In this document: piece by piece, positions 1 through 10,023 of the stretch
How the letters are laid out: every line of letters begins with the position of its first letter
How positions within the stretch are numbered: the stretch's first letter is position 1
Source: Streptomyces lateritius
GTDB taxonomy: Bacteria; Actinomycetota; Actinomycetes; Streptomycetales; Streptomycetaceae
Length of the DNA: 64,000 nucleotides
Reading direction: 5' to 3'
Assembly: GCF_014649715.1 (NCBI RefSeq)
Contig: NZ_BMTO01000002.1
Coordinates: 186,001 to 250,000, forward strand
Position numbers and translations under genes: made by a program
The notes under the pieces: generated by a model
Database searches by the model: none
Told to the model about the DNA's origin: nothing
The model's input: the letters and a program-made list of their open reading frames with translations, nothing else

Positions 1-1625
<1,625 letters not shown>

Positions 1626-1703
1626 TGCAAAGGTGCCACCACGCTAGCGTCAACCCTGGCGTGCTGAACAGTGGGCCCCCGTCGTTCTTGCGATGATCGG
1701 TCG

Positions 1704-3086
1704 GTGACTTCCTCGCAGCAGACCCCCGAACCCGACGGCCACGACGGACATGGGAGCGCCGGCCACGGGCACGGCCACGCCCACAGCCACGGGCCGGCCG
1801 CGCCCGTGTCCCGGCATCTGCGCAAGGTCATCGCCGCGGTCCTGATCCCGTTCGCCACCGCCGTGGTGGTCGGACTGGCGGTCCTGTGGCCCGGCGGTGC
1901 CCCGGCGCACGAGCGCACCGGCGTCGGCTTCGACCGGCAGACCGAGCAGGGCAAGGTCGTCTCGGTCGAGCGGATCGACTGCAAGGACGTGAACGCCGCT
2001 CAGGTCCCGCCGACCGGCGACACCTCCACCCCGGAGGGACGGGAGGCCGTCGCCGCCCAGCAGGGCGAGTGCGAGAAGGCGACGATCGAAGTCACCACCG
2101 GGAACGACAAGGGCCGCACCTTCGTCGAGATCGTGCAGCCGGACGCTCCCCGGCAGTTGGACGAGGGGCAGGGCGTGGTGGTGGCGTACGCCCCCGACGC
2201 GCCGCGCGACCTGCAGTACTCCGTCACGGACGTGGACCGCAAGGTACCGCTGACGGTGCTCGCCCTGATCTTCGCGCTCGCGGTCGTGCTGGTCGGCCGG
2301 ATGCGTGGCCTGATGGCGCTCATCTCGCTCGCGGTCAGCTTCCTGATCCTGACCTTCTTCATCCTGCCGGCGATCCTGCAGGGCTCGAACCCGCTGGTGG
2401 TGGCGGTGGTCGGGTCGAGCGCGATCATGTTGATCGCGCTCTACATGTGCCACGGTCTCTCGGCCCGTACCTCGGTCGCGGTGCTCGGGACCCTGATCTC
2501 GCTGCTGCTGATCGGGCTGCTCGGCTCGCTCTTCATCGGCTGGGCCTCTCTCAGCGGCAACACGGACGACAACACCGGTCTGATCCACGGCCTCTACCCG
2601 GGCATCGACATGTCCGGTCTGCTGCTCGCGGGCGTCATCATCGGTTCGCTCGGCGTCCTCGACGATGTGACGGTGACCCAGACCTCGGCGGTGTGGGAGC
2701 TGCACCAGGCCGATCCGCGGATGGGACCCCGGGCGCTGTACCGAGCCGGGATCCGGATCGGACGCGACCACATCGCGTCCGTGGTGAACACGCTGGTGCT
2801 CGCCTACGCCGGTGCGGCCCTCCCCCTGCTGCTGCTCTTCTCGATCGCGCAGAGCAGCGTGGGCACCGTGGCCAACAGCGAGCTGGTCGCCGAGGAGATC
2901 GTGCGGACGCTGGTGGGGTCGATCGGTCTGGTGGCCTCGGTGCCGGTCACCACCGCGCTCGCGGCGCTGGTGGTCTCCGCCGATCGGCCGGCGTCCGCCT
3001 CGGCCGGGGCTCCGGGGTCTGCGGGTCCCCTGGGCTCCTCGGAGAAGCGTTCGTCCAAGGGCGGGCGGCGCCGCCGGGCGAAGTGA
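1704..3086 (+). CDS. YibE/F-family integral membrane protein
   Basis: Polytopic membrane protein of the YibE/F family, whose biochemical role is not settled. The N-terminus is a His/Gly-rich stretch (GHGHGHAHSHG, about residues 19-29) followed by a membrane segment near residues 40-60, an extracytoplasmic region of about 130 residues, then several hydrophobic segments from about residue 180 to the end (LTVLALIFALAVVLVG, LISLAVSFLILTFFILPAIL, SAIMLIALYMC, TLISLLLIGLLGSLFIG, LLLAGVIIGSLGVLDDVTVTQ, LVLAYAGAALPLLLLF). The tail is a short Ser/Lys/Arg-rich stretch. I chose the GTG at 1704; a GTG at 1671 is in the same frame and cannot be excluded. The His-rich head suggests metal binding but this is not shown. 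The gene converges on ssgA. Confidence 0.85.
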   Translation: MTSSQQTPEPDGHDGHGSAGHGHGHAHSHGPAAPVSRHLRKVIAAVLIPFATAVVVGLAVLWPGGAPAHERTGVGFDRQTEQGKVVSVERIDCKDVNAAQVPPTGDTSTPEGREAVAAQQGECEKATIEVTTGNDKGRTFVEIVQPDAPRQLDEGQGVVVAYAPDAPRDLQYSVTDVDRKVPLTVLALIFALAVVLVGRMRGLMALISLAVSFLILTFFILPAILQGSNPLVVAVVGSSAIMLIALYMCHGLSARTSVAVLGTLISLLLIGLLGSLFIGWASLSGNTDDNTGLIHGLYPGIDMSGLLLAGVIIGSLGVLDDVTVTQTSAVWELHQADPRMGPRALYRAGIRIGRDHIASVVNTLVLAYAGAALPLLLLFSIAQSSVGTVANSELVAEEIVRTLVGSIGLVASVPVTTALAALVVSADRPASASAGAPGSAGPLGSSEKRSSKGGRRRRAK

Positions 3087-3105
3087 CCGATCTGGCGAGG
3101 GGCGT

Positions 3106-3540
3106 TCAGCCCGCGTTCTCCTCCGCGAGAATCCGGCCGAGCGCCGCCTCCAGGTTGTCCTCGAAGTCGCCCCATGTCCGTTCCTGACCGAGCGGGACCA
3201 GCTTGTCCGTACGGTCGAGGAAGGCGACGAGCGGCGGAGCGCTGGCCCGGAAGAAGGCCCGGTCGCTGCCGACCTGGAGCCGGATGGCGACGTCGGAAAG
3301 ATTCTCGGGCTCGGTCGGCGCGATGTGGACATCGCCGTCCCCGCTCGGTCGGTTGATCCCGTCGATCAGAAGCTCCCGGCCAAACGCCCAGGTCACGGGC
3401 GCGTCACCGGGAAGATGGAAGGTCATCCGCACCGCGTAGGGATCCCTGGTGTCGTATCGCAGTTCCACCGGGATTCTGAAGGAGAGCTCCTCGGAGACCA
3501 GGAAACTCATCAGGACCTCGGCCTGAACCGACTCTCGCAT
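3106..3540 (-). CDS. ssgA: Sporulation cell-division protein SsgA
   Basis: SsgA-like proteins occur in sporulating actinomycetes. SsgA promotes sporulation-specific septation and branching, and SALP proteins act in placing SsgB and FtsZ at septum sites. The 144-residue product has the family's full length and signature text: SFLVSEELSFRIPVELRYD near the start, MTFHLPGDAPVTWAFGRELL in the middle, and LVAFLDRTDKLVPLGQE toward the end. Two ATGs adjoin (3538-3540 and 3541-3543); the inner one is better spaced from GGGG in the leader. ssgR lies just upstream on the same strand, which is the known ssgA-ssgR arrangement in Streptomyces. Identification is firm. Confidence 0.96.
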   Translation of the reverse strand: MRESVQAEVLMSFLVSEELSFRIPVELRYDTRDPYAVRMTFHLPGDAPVTWAFGRELLIDGINRPSGDGDVHIAPTEPENLSDVAIRLQVGSDRAFFRASAPPLVAFLDRTDKLVPLGQERTWGDFEDNLEAALGRILAEENAG

Positions 3541-3678
3541 CATGTACCCCGCAGTAGATCAAGCAGTTGGGTAGATACAGCTGCTGAAAGCTGTGGTGGA
3601 AACGGCCAGGAATCATCCCCGATGGCCCTCTTGACGCCATCGTGCTGCACGCACTAGCAGATCACAAGGAGTGATTTT

Positions 3679-4449
3679 TCAGATACTGATAGAGAAAGCG
3701 AAGGAACTGAAGAGCCTTCCGATCTCGTTCTGTAGTCGTTCGACTGCGGGGAGCAATCGTTCTTGCTGGTGAAGGGGGAGGGAAATGGCCATGGCAGCCG
3801 CCGTGGACCCCGCCGTGATGGGGACGGCGGCGCAGACCGTGCCGAGCGCGTATTCCTGACGCTCTACCAGGGGTTCCATTCGCCCCATACCGCCCAAACG
3901 ATCCAAAAGCATACGTCGGTTACGCACCGTATACGGAGTGATGGATTCGATCGGATGCCGGTCGAGGTGGTCTTGACGACTCTTCAGATCGAGTTGGCTC
4001 AGCAGGCACTGTCCGATCGCATGGGCGTGACCGGTCTCGCGGAAGTCGGCCCACTCGTCCACGGCGGGGGCGGAGGGGGTGTCGGCGACGGCGACGAGCT
4101 CGATCTCACCCTCGCGGTAGATGGCGAAGTAGACGGGGACGCCGATCTCGTCCCGCCAGTGCGCGAGAGAGTCTTCGATCTTGGTGCGACGATTCTGCAG
4201 AACTCCGCCGCCGGCCAGTCGCCCCGCGGCGTCGCCGAACACGAACACACCCTTCTCGCGGCGCAGATAGCCCTCGTGCGTCAGGGTGCGCAACAAGTGG
4301 TACGCGGTGGGAAGCGGGAGCCCCGCTTCGCGCGCGAGCTGTTTGGCGGGGGCTCCGTCCTCGTGGGAGCCCACGGCCTCCAGAAGTCTCAGCGCCCGCT
4401 GCACCGAGCCGATCAGGGTAGGGACAGCGGATTGCGTAGCCGTGGCCAA
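3679..4449 (-). CDS. ssgR: IclR-family regulator SsgR
   Basis: IclR-type transcription factor of 256 residues. The N-terminal winged helix-turn-helix is seen as SVQRALRLLEAVGSHEDGAP followed by KQLAREAGLPLPTAYHLLRTL (about residues 15-55). The C-terminal effector domain includes YFAIYREGEIELVAVADTPS and HAHAIGQCLL. In Streptomyces the IclR gene immediately upstream of ssgA encodes SsgR, needed for normal ssgA expression, so the symbol rests on family plus position. The frame opens with a TTG directly after an in-frame stop (CCT-TTG preceded by TGA), and no ATG or GTG offers a full-length alternative. The 138 bp between it and ssgA should contain the regulated ssgA promoter. Confidence 0.92.
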   Translation of the reverse strand: MATATQSAVPTLIGSVQRALRLLEAVGSHEDGAPAKQLAREAGLPLPTAYHLLRTLTHEGYLRREKGVFVFGDAAGRLAGGGVLQNRRTKIEDSLAHWRDEIGVPVYFAIYREGEIELVAVADTPSAPAVDEWADFRETGHAHAIGQCLLSQLDLKSRQDHLDRHPIESITPYTVRNRRMLLDRLGGMGRMEPLVERQEYALGTVCAAVPITAGSTAAAMAISLPLHQQERLLPAVERLQNEIGRLFSSFAFSISI

Positions 4450-4729
4450 AGGTCACCCCCAGGCGTGACGACGGGTGCCGTGCACCCGCCCGCGGGGGCC
4501 GCCCCCGCGCGCCCACCGCGGCCTGGGAACCGGTGGGGTCCGGTGGCGGACCCGCCCGGGAGAAGTGAAGAACCGCTGGTCGGAGCAGAGATCTACGCCG
4601 GTTTTTCCCCGGAGCGGCAGAGGATTGCCACTGTAACGGCAGCCTCGCGACGTGCACACGGTTTCAACCAGCGGGTTCCCCCGGCCGGGCTAACACTGGA
4701 CGGCTGCCGACACCGGCGAGTAACTGGTT
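4450..4729. other. Intergenic region upstream of ssgR
   Basis: No credible gene. The region should hold the ssgR promoter. It contains a very G+C-rich palindrome at 4491-4509 (CGCGGGGGC, one base, GCCCCCGCG), which could form a hairpin in the ssgR leader, about 40-60 nt before its start. No conserved binding motif was recognised. Confidence 0.5.
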
Positions 4730-4948
4730 CTACCAGTCCTCCCTCGAGGTGGAGGAGGACATGAACTTCCGCACCACGTAGATGAGTCCGCCGACGAGGG
4801 CGACGAAGACCAGCACTTTGAAGAGCAGACCGATCACGAACGTCGCGACGCTGGTGATCAGGCCGCCGAAGACGAACAGGGCGATGAGCGGTATGGCAAC
4901 CCACTTCACCCACCAGGGCATCCCCGCGAGCATCTCTCGTACCGCCAT
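4730..4948 (-). CDS. Small membrane protein, DUF5326-like
   Basis: A 72-residue protein starting MAVREMLAGMPWWVKWVAIP, with two hydrophobic stretches (IPLIALFVFGGLITSVATFV and IGLLFKVLVFVALVGGLIYV) and a short basic/Ser-rich tail, so most likely an inner-membrane protein with two spans. The start is set by GAGGTAG about 5-11 nt before the ATG at 4946-4948. It resembles small Streptomyces proteins annotated as DUF5326; no function is known and the context (between ssgR and a cupin gene) does not suggest one. Confidence 0.8.
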   Translation of the reverse strand: MAVREMLAGMPWWVKWVAIPLIALFVFGGLITSVATFVIGLLFKVLVFVALVGGLIYVVRKFMSSSTSREDW

Positions 4949-5101
4949 CGCGCCTACCTCGTCTCCCGAAGAGTCCGTTCCGCGCGCTCTGCGCCGAACA
5001 CCCTCGATGCTAGGGCCCGCACCGGTCCCCACGGGGGCCTCGCGGCCCTGGGACTCCCCTGATCCGACCCCTAGGGAATCGGCACGCGGACCCCGGAGAC
5101 G

Positions 5102-5419
5102 TCAGCTCTCCGGCGGAGAGAAGACCACCATGACCCTCAGATCCTCGGTGATGTGGTGGAACTTGTGGGCCACACCCGCGGGCACGTAGACCACACTGCC
5201 GCGCGCCACCTGCGTGGTCTCCGTCCCGACGGTGATCGAGGCCCGGCCGCTGACGACGAAGTACACCTCGTCCTGGCCGTGCGGCTGCTGCGGGTCGAGG
5301 GCGCCGGCGTCGAGCGCGTACAGACCGACCGACATGTTCCGCTCGCGCAGGAACTGGAGGTACCTGCCGTCATTGGCGGCGCGCTCCGCCTCCAACTCGT
5401 CCAGTCGGAAAGCCTTCAT
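5102..5419 (-). CDS. Cupin-domain protein
   Basis: Single-domain cupin of 105 residues. The first cupin motif is QQPHGQDEVYFVVSGRASITVG (H about 47, E about 51) and the second is SVVYVPAGVAHKFHHI (H about 85), giving the usual His/Glu/His metal-binding set. Start is the ATG at 5417-5419. Such small cupins may be metal-dependent enzymes or ligand sensors; substrate cannot be read. The gene is back-to-back with a membrane protein, with a 51 bp divergent gap. Confidence 0.88.
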   Translation of the reverse strand: MKAFRLDELEAERAANDGRYLQFLRERNMSVGLYALDAGALDPQQPHGQDEVYFVVSGRASITVGTETTQVARGSVVYVPAGVAHKFHHITEDLRVMVVFSPPES

Positions 5420-5470
5420 CGTTCTGTCCACCCCTGCCTCGGCCCGATCATGTCTGCCACGATCAGACAC

Positions 5471-5848
5471 ATGATGAATTTCGTAGTCAAGACGCTCGCC
5501 AACGCGGGCGCGCTGGGAGTGGCCATCTGGCTTCTCCAGGACATCACCCTGACCGGTGAGAGCACCGGCAAGAAGGCCTGGACGCTCATCCTCGTCGCCC
5601 TGGTTTTCGGGCTGGTGAACTTCTTGGTCAAGCCGGTCGTGAAGCTGCTGACGCTTCCCCTGTTCATCCTCACGCTCGGCTTGATCACGCTGGTGGTCAA
5701 CGCGCTGATGCTGCTGCTGACCTCCTGGCTGGCCGACCAGCTCGACCTCAGCTTCCATGTCGAGGGCTTCTTGACCGCCGTCCTCGGCGGCCTGATCATC
5801 TCCGTCGTGTCCTGGGCGCTCAACGTGATGCTCCCGGACGGGGACTGA
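5471..5848 (+). CDS. Phage holin family 4-like membrane protein
   Basis: A 125-residue, four-span membrane protein (ANAGALGVAIWLLQDITL, WTLILVALVFGLVNFLV, PLFILTLGLITLVVNALMLL, FLTAVLGGLIISVVSWALNV). The pattern VFGLVNFLVKPVVKLLTLPL followed by LTLGLITLVVNALML is typical of the PF04020 family, named after holins but widespread in bacterial chromosomes and not implying a prophage. It ends 6 bp before the next gene and is probably co-transcribed with it. Function unknown. Confidence 0.88.
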   Translation: MMNFVVKTLANAGALGVAIWLLQDITLTGESTGKKAWTLILVALVFGLVNFLVKPVVKLLTLPLFILTLGLITLVVNALMLLLTSWLADQLDLSFHVEGFLTAVLGGLIISVVSWALNVMLPDGD

Positions 5849-5854
5849 GCGCGT

Positions 5855-7033
5855 ATGGAGTCGACAGAGCCGACGCGGTCGTGGAGTGCCGGACTCGGCG
5901 ACGGGACGCGGGCGGTACGGGCCGGGCTGCCCGAGCCGGTGAAGTACGAACCGACTCTCCCGGGGCCGGTCTTCGCCGCCCACTTCCATCTGCCGGGCGA
6001 CCCCACCGGCCCCTACACGTACGGGCGGGACGAGAACCCCACCTGGACCCATCTGGAACGTGCCCTCGGCGAACTGGAGGCCCCGGGGGAGCAGGACGTC
6101 CAGACGCTCGTCTTCGCGTCCGGCATGGCCGCCATCTCGGCCGTCCTCTTCTCCCAGCTCAGGGCCGGTGACACTGTCGTGATGCCGGACGACGGCTACC
6201 AGGCGCTCCCCCTGGTCCACGAGCAGCTGAGGGCGTACGGGATCGAGGTCCGCACCGCGCCGACCGGCGGCGACGCGCAGCTGTCCGTTCTGGAGGGAGC
6301 ACGGCTGCTGTGGATCGAGACTCCGTCCAACCCCGGGCTCGACGTCTGTGACATCCGTCGCCTGGCCCGCGCCGCGCACGAGGCCGGAGCGCTCGTCGCC
6401 GTCGACAACACCCTGGCCACCCCGCTCGGCCAGCGGCCCCTGGAGCTGGGAGCGGACTTCTCCGTCGCCAGCGACACCAAGGGCACGACCGGGCACGGCG
6501 ACATCCTGCTCGGTCATGTGAGCTGCCGTGATCCGCGGCTGGCCGCGGACGTGCGGCGGTGGCGCAAGATCGTCGGAGCGATCCCCGGCCCCATGGAAGC
6601 CTGGCTCGCCCACCGCTCGCTCGCCACGCTCCAGCTCCGCGTCGACCGGCAGTGCGCCTCGGCCCTCGCTGTCGCAGAGGCACTCGGCAATCGCGGTGAG
6701 GTGACCGGGCTGCGCTACCCGGGGCTGCCCGACGACCCGTCCCACCCGGTGGCCGCCACACAGATGCGGCGCTTCGGGTCCGTGGTGTCCTTCGTCCTGC
6801 CCGACAAGGCCTGGGCCGAGCGATTCCTGGACGGGCTGCGTCTTGTCGACGACGCCACCAGCTTCGGTGGCGTGCGCTCCACGGCCGAGCGGCGCGGGCG
6901 GTGGGGCGGCGACGCGGTCCCAGAGGGTTTCATCCGCTTCTCGGTCGGGGCGGAGGACCCGGACGATCTGATCGCGGACGTGCTGCGGGCGCTCGACCGG
7001 GCCGAAGGCGACGATGACCGGGCGGCGCGCTGA
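5855..7033 (+). CDS. Cys/Met-metabolism PLP enzyme (cystathionine gamma-lyase/synthase type)
   Basis: Fold-type I PLP enzyme of the trans-sulfuration family (392 residues). The PLP lysine is K209 in SDTKGTTGHGD, matching the family SxTKxxxGH pattern. Other markers are YTYGRDENPTW near the N-terminus (phosphate-binding Tyr/Arg), FASGMAAISAVL, and IETPSNPGLDVCDI with VDNTLATP (Asp for the PLP ring). The family includes cystathionine gamma-lyase, gamma-synthase, beta-lyase and methionine gamma-lyase; sequence alone does not choose. It starts 6 bp after the preceding membrane gene. No other sulfur gene is nearby. Confidence 0.9.
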   Translation: MESTEPTRSWSAGLGDGTRAVRAGLPEPVKYEPTLPGPVFAAHFHLPGDPTGPYTYGRDENPTWTHLERALGELEAPGEQDVQTLVFASGMAAISAVLFSQLRAGDTVVMPDDGYQALPLVHEQLRAYGIEVRTAPTGGDAQLSVLEGARLLWIETPSNPGLDVCDIRRLARAAHEAGALVAVDNTLATPLGQRPLELGADFSVASDTKGTTGHGDILLGHVSCRDPRLAADVRRWRKIVGAIPGPMEAWLAHRSLATLQLRVDRQCASALAVAEALGNRGEVTGLRYPGLPDDPSHPVAATQMRRFGSVVSFVLPDKAWAERFLDGLRLVDDATSFGGVRSTAERRGRWGGDAVPEGFIRFSVGAEDPDDLIADVLRALDRAEGDDDRAAR

Positions 7034-7270
7034 CGCGGCGGGCTGACGCCGGCGCACGGAACGAGGGCGCTCCGAGCCTCCCCCCTCATGGCTCGGAACG
7101 CCCCGGTTCCACGCGCGGAGAACCCGCCTGCACAAGGCTAGTTGACTCTGCGTCAGTGTCCAATCACGGTAGCGACAGAGACCTATCGACTTATTTATAG
7201 TTGGACGGTCCTGAGGCGGCGTCAGCCGGCCGCCAGAGTCGAACGGCCGCACGGCCGGGAGGGGGCAGAC
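7034..7270. promoter_or_regulatory. Leader and likely autoregulatory region of the LysR gene
   Basis: No gene. The stretch 7140-7215 is unusually A+T-rich for this genome and contains CTAT-N10-ATAG (7183-7200, in ctatcgacttatttatag), a T-N-A type dyad of the kind LysR regulators bind. It lies 70-90 bp before the LysR start, so an autoregulatory site or promoter is plausible; no partner gene is divergent from it. Confidence 0.4.
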
Positions 7271-8167
7271 ATGGACCTCGCCCTGCTGCGCACGTTCGTC
7301 ACGGTGCACCGGGCCGGTTCCTTCACCCGTGCCGCCGCGCTGCTCGGACTCTCACAACCCGCGGTCACCAGCCAGATCCGCACGCTGGAACGGCAGCTGG
7401 GCCGCCCCCTCTTCCTCAGACAGGCCCGCGGGGTCACCCCCACCACCATCGGTGACGAGCTCGCCCACCGCGCCGCCCCTCATCTGGACGCCCTCGTCGA
7501 GATCGCCGAGACCGGGCTGGACGAGGAGAGCGGCGTACGGACCCTCCACCTCGCCGGGCCTCCTGAGTTCACCGCGGCTCGCGCCCTGCCGGCCCTCACC
7601 CCGCTGGTCGCCCAGGGCCTGGCGGTCCGGGCGTCCTTCCTGGGCAACTCCGAGGACATCCTCGACGGGCTGGCCGCGGGGCATCACGATCTGGCCATCG
7701 CCACCGCTCGCCCACGCGGCGGCCTTCTCACCTCCACCCCCCTCTGCGACGAGGAACACGTCCTCGTCGCCGCCCCTCGGTGGGCCGCCCGGCTGGTACC
7801 CGAAGTACTGCTGCGCAGGGGCGCGGTCATCCTGGAGCAGCTCCCGGTCGTGGAGGTGCACGAGTCGCTGCCGTTCGTCTCCCGGTACTGGGCGGCGGTC
7901 TTCGAGACCAAGCCGGCCGCGACGGCGACCGTCATAGCCCCTGATCTACGGGCCGTGCTGGAGTCGGCGGCCTCCGGCGCCGGCCTCGCCGTGCTGCCCC
8001 GGTATCTGTGCGAGGAGGCCTTGCAGCAGGGCCGTCTCGTCGCGCTGCTCGATCCGCCGGTGCCCCCGCTGCGGACGTACTTCCTGATCGTGCGCGCGGG
8101 CACCCTGGCGCTGCCGCACATCGCGCGGGCACACGAGTGGCTGCTGCGGGCTTCCGAGGACTGGTGA
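7271..8167 (+). CDS. LysR-family transcriptional regulator
   Basis: A 298-residue LysR regulator. The N-terminal helix-turn-helix is textbook: LLRTFVTVHRAGSFTRAAAL then LGLSQPAVTSQIRTLERQLG (residues 4-45), followed by RPLFLRQARGVTPTTIGDEL. The rest is the periplasmic-binding-like effector domain. The ATG at 7271 follows GGGAGGGGGC at good distance; longer upstream frames lack support. A Nudix gene follows 17 bp downstream and may be in the same transcript. The target is not evident. Confidence 0.93.
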   Translation: MDLALLRTFVTVHRAGSFTRAAALLGLSQPAVTSQIRTLERQLGRPLFLRQARGVTPTTIGDELAHRAAPHLDALVEIAETGLDEESGVRTLHLAGPPEFTAARALPALTPLVAQGLAVRASFLGNSEDILDGLAAGHHDLAIATARPRGGLLTSTPLCDEEHVLVAAPRWAARLVPEVLLRRGAVILEQLPVVEVHESLPFVSRYWAAVFETKPAATATVIAPDLRAVLESAASGAGLAVLPRYLCEEALQQGRLVALLDPPVPPLRTYFLIVRAGTLALPHIARAHEWLLRASEDW

Positions 8168-8184
8168 GTTTCAGGACACCTCTG

Positions 8185-8682
8185 ATGGGCCATTTTCTTC
8201 CCATGACCGAACGTCCCGTGGTCAAGCGCACCGCACGCGCCATCCTGCTCGATGGAAACGACCTCATCCTGATCAAGCGCACCAAGCCGGGGATGGATCC
8301 CTACTGGGTGACGCCCGGCGGCGGGGTCGAGCCCTCGGACTCCACCGTCGTCCAGGCCCTCCACCGCGAGGTGCACGAGGAACTCGGCGCCAAGATCACC
8401 GATGTGGTCCCCTGCTTCGTGGACACCGTCGAACACATCGTCGACGGCGGCGTCTCCGGAGTGAAGGTCCAGCACTTCTTCGTCTGCCGGCTCGAGTCGA
8501 TGGACCCCTCATTGCGGCACGGCCCCGAGGTCGAGGAGCCGTGCGGCGAGTACGAGATCGTCCGGGTGCCGTTCACCCGGGTCGGCATCGCCGCCGTCCA
8601 TCTCGTACCCCTCTCGCTGCGTCACTACCTGGACGGCAACATCGAGGGCGTCCGCGCGATGCACGCTCCCGACCTGGGCTGA
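8185..8682 (+). CDS. Nudix hydrolase
   Basis: Nudix-fold protein (165 residues). The Nudix box is TPGGGVEPSDSTV...REVHEELGA (about residues 49-74): the REVxEELGA metal-binding helix is intact, but the first glutamate of the G-x5-E-x7-REUxEExGU pattern is Ser. Start ATG at 8185 is preceded by AGGA 8 nt upstream; the internal ATG at 8203 has no such site. Substrate unknown; members hydrolyse nucleoside diphosphate derivatives. It ends 16 bp from the convergent flavohaemoprotein gene. Confidence 0.9.
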   Translation: MGHFLPMTERPVVKRTARAILLDGNDLILIKRTKPGMDPYWVTPGGGVEPSDSTVVQALHREVHEELGAKITDVVPCFVDTVEHIVDGGVSGVKVQHFFVCRLESMDPSLRHGPEVEEPCGEYEIVRVPFTRVGIAAVHLVPLSLRHYLDGNIEGVRAMHAPDLG

Positions 8683-8698
8683 TGCCCCTCCGGATCGG

Positions 8699-9910
8699 CT
8701 AGGGACCGCCGACGGCGCCGGCGGCACCCACGGCGCTCGTGGCGACCAGATCCTCGAAGGAGTCGTGACGGATCCGCTCCGCAGGGATGCCGATGCGCCG
8801 CAGGGTGTCGACCCCACGGCGGATCATGCCGGGCGGTCCCGAGAGATAGGCCTCGTACTCGTTCCATGGACCGTACTGGCGCACGGCGTCCGGCAGCTGT
8901 GCCTGGTCCTCGGTGACCGGCCGCACCGACAGCCACGGAAATGTCTGCTGGAGCCGCATCATCGTGTCGATGTCGTAGAGGTCATGGCCGCTCCGCGCCC
9001 CGTAGAACACCTCGACGGGGCGCCGGTCCCCGTGCTCGGCGACGTCCTCGACCAGCGCCTTGATGGGGGCGATCCCGGTGCCGCCGCCCAGACAGAGCAG
9101 CCCGTTGTCGGTGGAGTGGTCGACGGTCATGGACCCTGCGGGCGGCCCGAGCCGCAGGACGTCTCCGGGGCGGGCGTGGTGGACCAGGGCGTTGGACACC
9201 CAGCCGGCCGGGACGGCCTTGACGTGCAGGGTGAGGAGTCCGTCGGGTCGCGGCGCGGAGGCGAAGGAGTAGTGCCGCCACACGCGGGGCCACCACGGGG
9301 TCTCCAACGTCGTGTACTGGCCGGCGAGGAAGGGGTACGGCTGGTCGGGGCGGAGCGTGACCACCGCGATGTCCGGTGTCCGCAGGTCGTGCGAGACCAC
9401 CTCGGCGTGCCACCAGGCGGGAGCGAGCCGCTCGTTCTCGGCCGCCGCGTCGATCATGATCTGCGAGATCGTGGTGTACGTCCGGACCCAGGCGGCCTCG
9501 CTCTCCTCGTCCCAGGTCAGGGTGGCGTACCGGGTCAAGGCGCCGATGAGGGCTTCGCCGACGGCCGGGTAGTGCGTCGGCTGGGTGCCGTACTTGCGGT
9601 GTCCGCGGCCCAGGTGCTGGAGGTACGCGGTGAGCACCGGGGCGTCGTCCAGGTGTTCCGCCGCCGTCAACAGCGCCTTGAGCAGGCGGTCCCGCTGGGT
9701 GTCCATGGCCGGAGGGAACAACGAGCGCAGCTCGGGGTGGCGCACGAAGAGCAGGGCGTAGAAGTACGAGGTCACCTTGTCGGCGGCGGGTGCGATATCG
9801 GCCAGGGTGCGGCGGATCAGCAGTGCATCGGGGGAGGGTCCCGCGGGTATTCGGGGCGCCGCCTCCCCGTCCGGCTCCTCCGCGGCCGTCCCAGTGGTCG
9901 GAGCATCCAT
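8699..9910 (-). CDS. Flavohaemoprotein (globin-FAD-NAD reductase)
   Basis: Three-domain flavohaemoprotein, the family whose studied members turn NO into nitrate with O2 and NAD(P)H. After about 30 low-complexity residues comes a globin domain (SYFYALLFVRHPELRSLFP with the B10-type Tyr; GTQPTHYPAVGEALI with the probable proximal His), then an FAD-binding domain (PYPFLAGQYTTLE; WRHYSFASAPR with the RxYS motif; PPAGSMTV) and an NAD-binding domain (LLCLGGGTGIAPIKALVEDV; VFYGARS; YLSGPPGMIRRGV). Two adjacent ATGs exist; the one at 9908-9910 is better spaced from GAGG. I see no recognisable NsrR-type operator upstream. The symbol hmp is likely by function but not certain. Confidence 0.92.
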   Translation of the reverse strand: MDAPTTGTAAEEPDGEAAPRIPAGPSPDALLIRRTLADIAPAADKVTSYFYALLFVRHPELRSLFPPAMDTQRDRLLKALLTAAEHLDDAPVLTAYLQHLGRGHRKYGTQPTHYPAVGEALIGALTRYATLTWDEESEAAWVRTYTTISQIMIDAAAENERLAPAWWHAEVVSHDLRTPDIAVVTLRPDQPYPFLAGQYTTLETPWWPRVWRHYSFASAPRPDGLLTLHVKAVPAGWVSNALVHHARPGDVLRLGPPAGSMTVDHSTDNGLLCLGGGTGIAPIKALVEDVAEHGDRRPVEVFYGARSGHDLYDIDTMMRLQQTFPWLSVRPVTEDQAQLPDAVRQYGPWNEYEAYLSGPPGMIRRGVDTLRRIGIPAERIRHDSFEDLVATSAVGAAGAVGGP

Positions 9911-10023
9911 CATGTGCCTCGCATCGAGGAGCCGTCTGCCGTCTGCCGTCGCCCCAGCCTGGCAGCTCCTCTCCGCACCACGGACAGAAAGCGGAATTCT
10001 GGGCAATCCTCCCCCGGGTGCGG

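Noticed and set aside
5471..5848. Prophage because of a holin-family protein
   Set aside because: The PF04020 family is common in ordinary chromosomes and there are no other phage genes around.
5102..7309. Very long minus-strand open frame opposite the cystathionine-lyase-type gene, continuous with the cupin
   Set aside because: It is antisense to a gene with clear catalytic motifs, composed of Arg/Gly/Pro-rich text, and only its last 105 residues are the real cupin.
9931..9950. CGTCTGC short tandem repeat before the flavohaemoprotein gene
   Set aside because: Only about 2.5 copies of 7 bp, likely chance in G+C-rich DNA.
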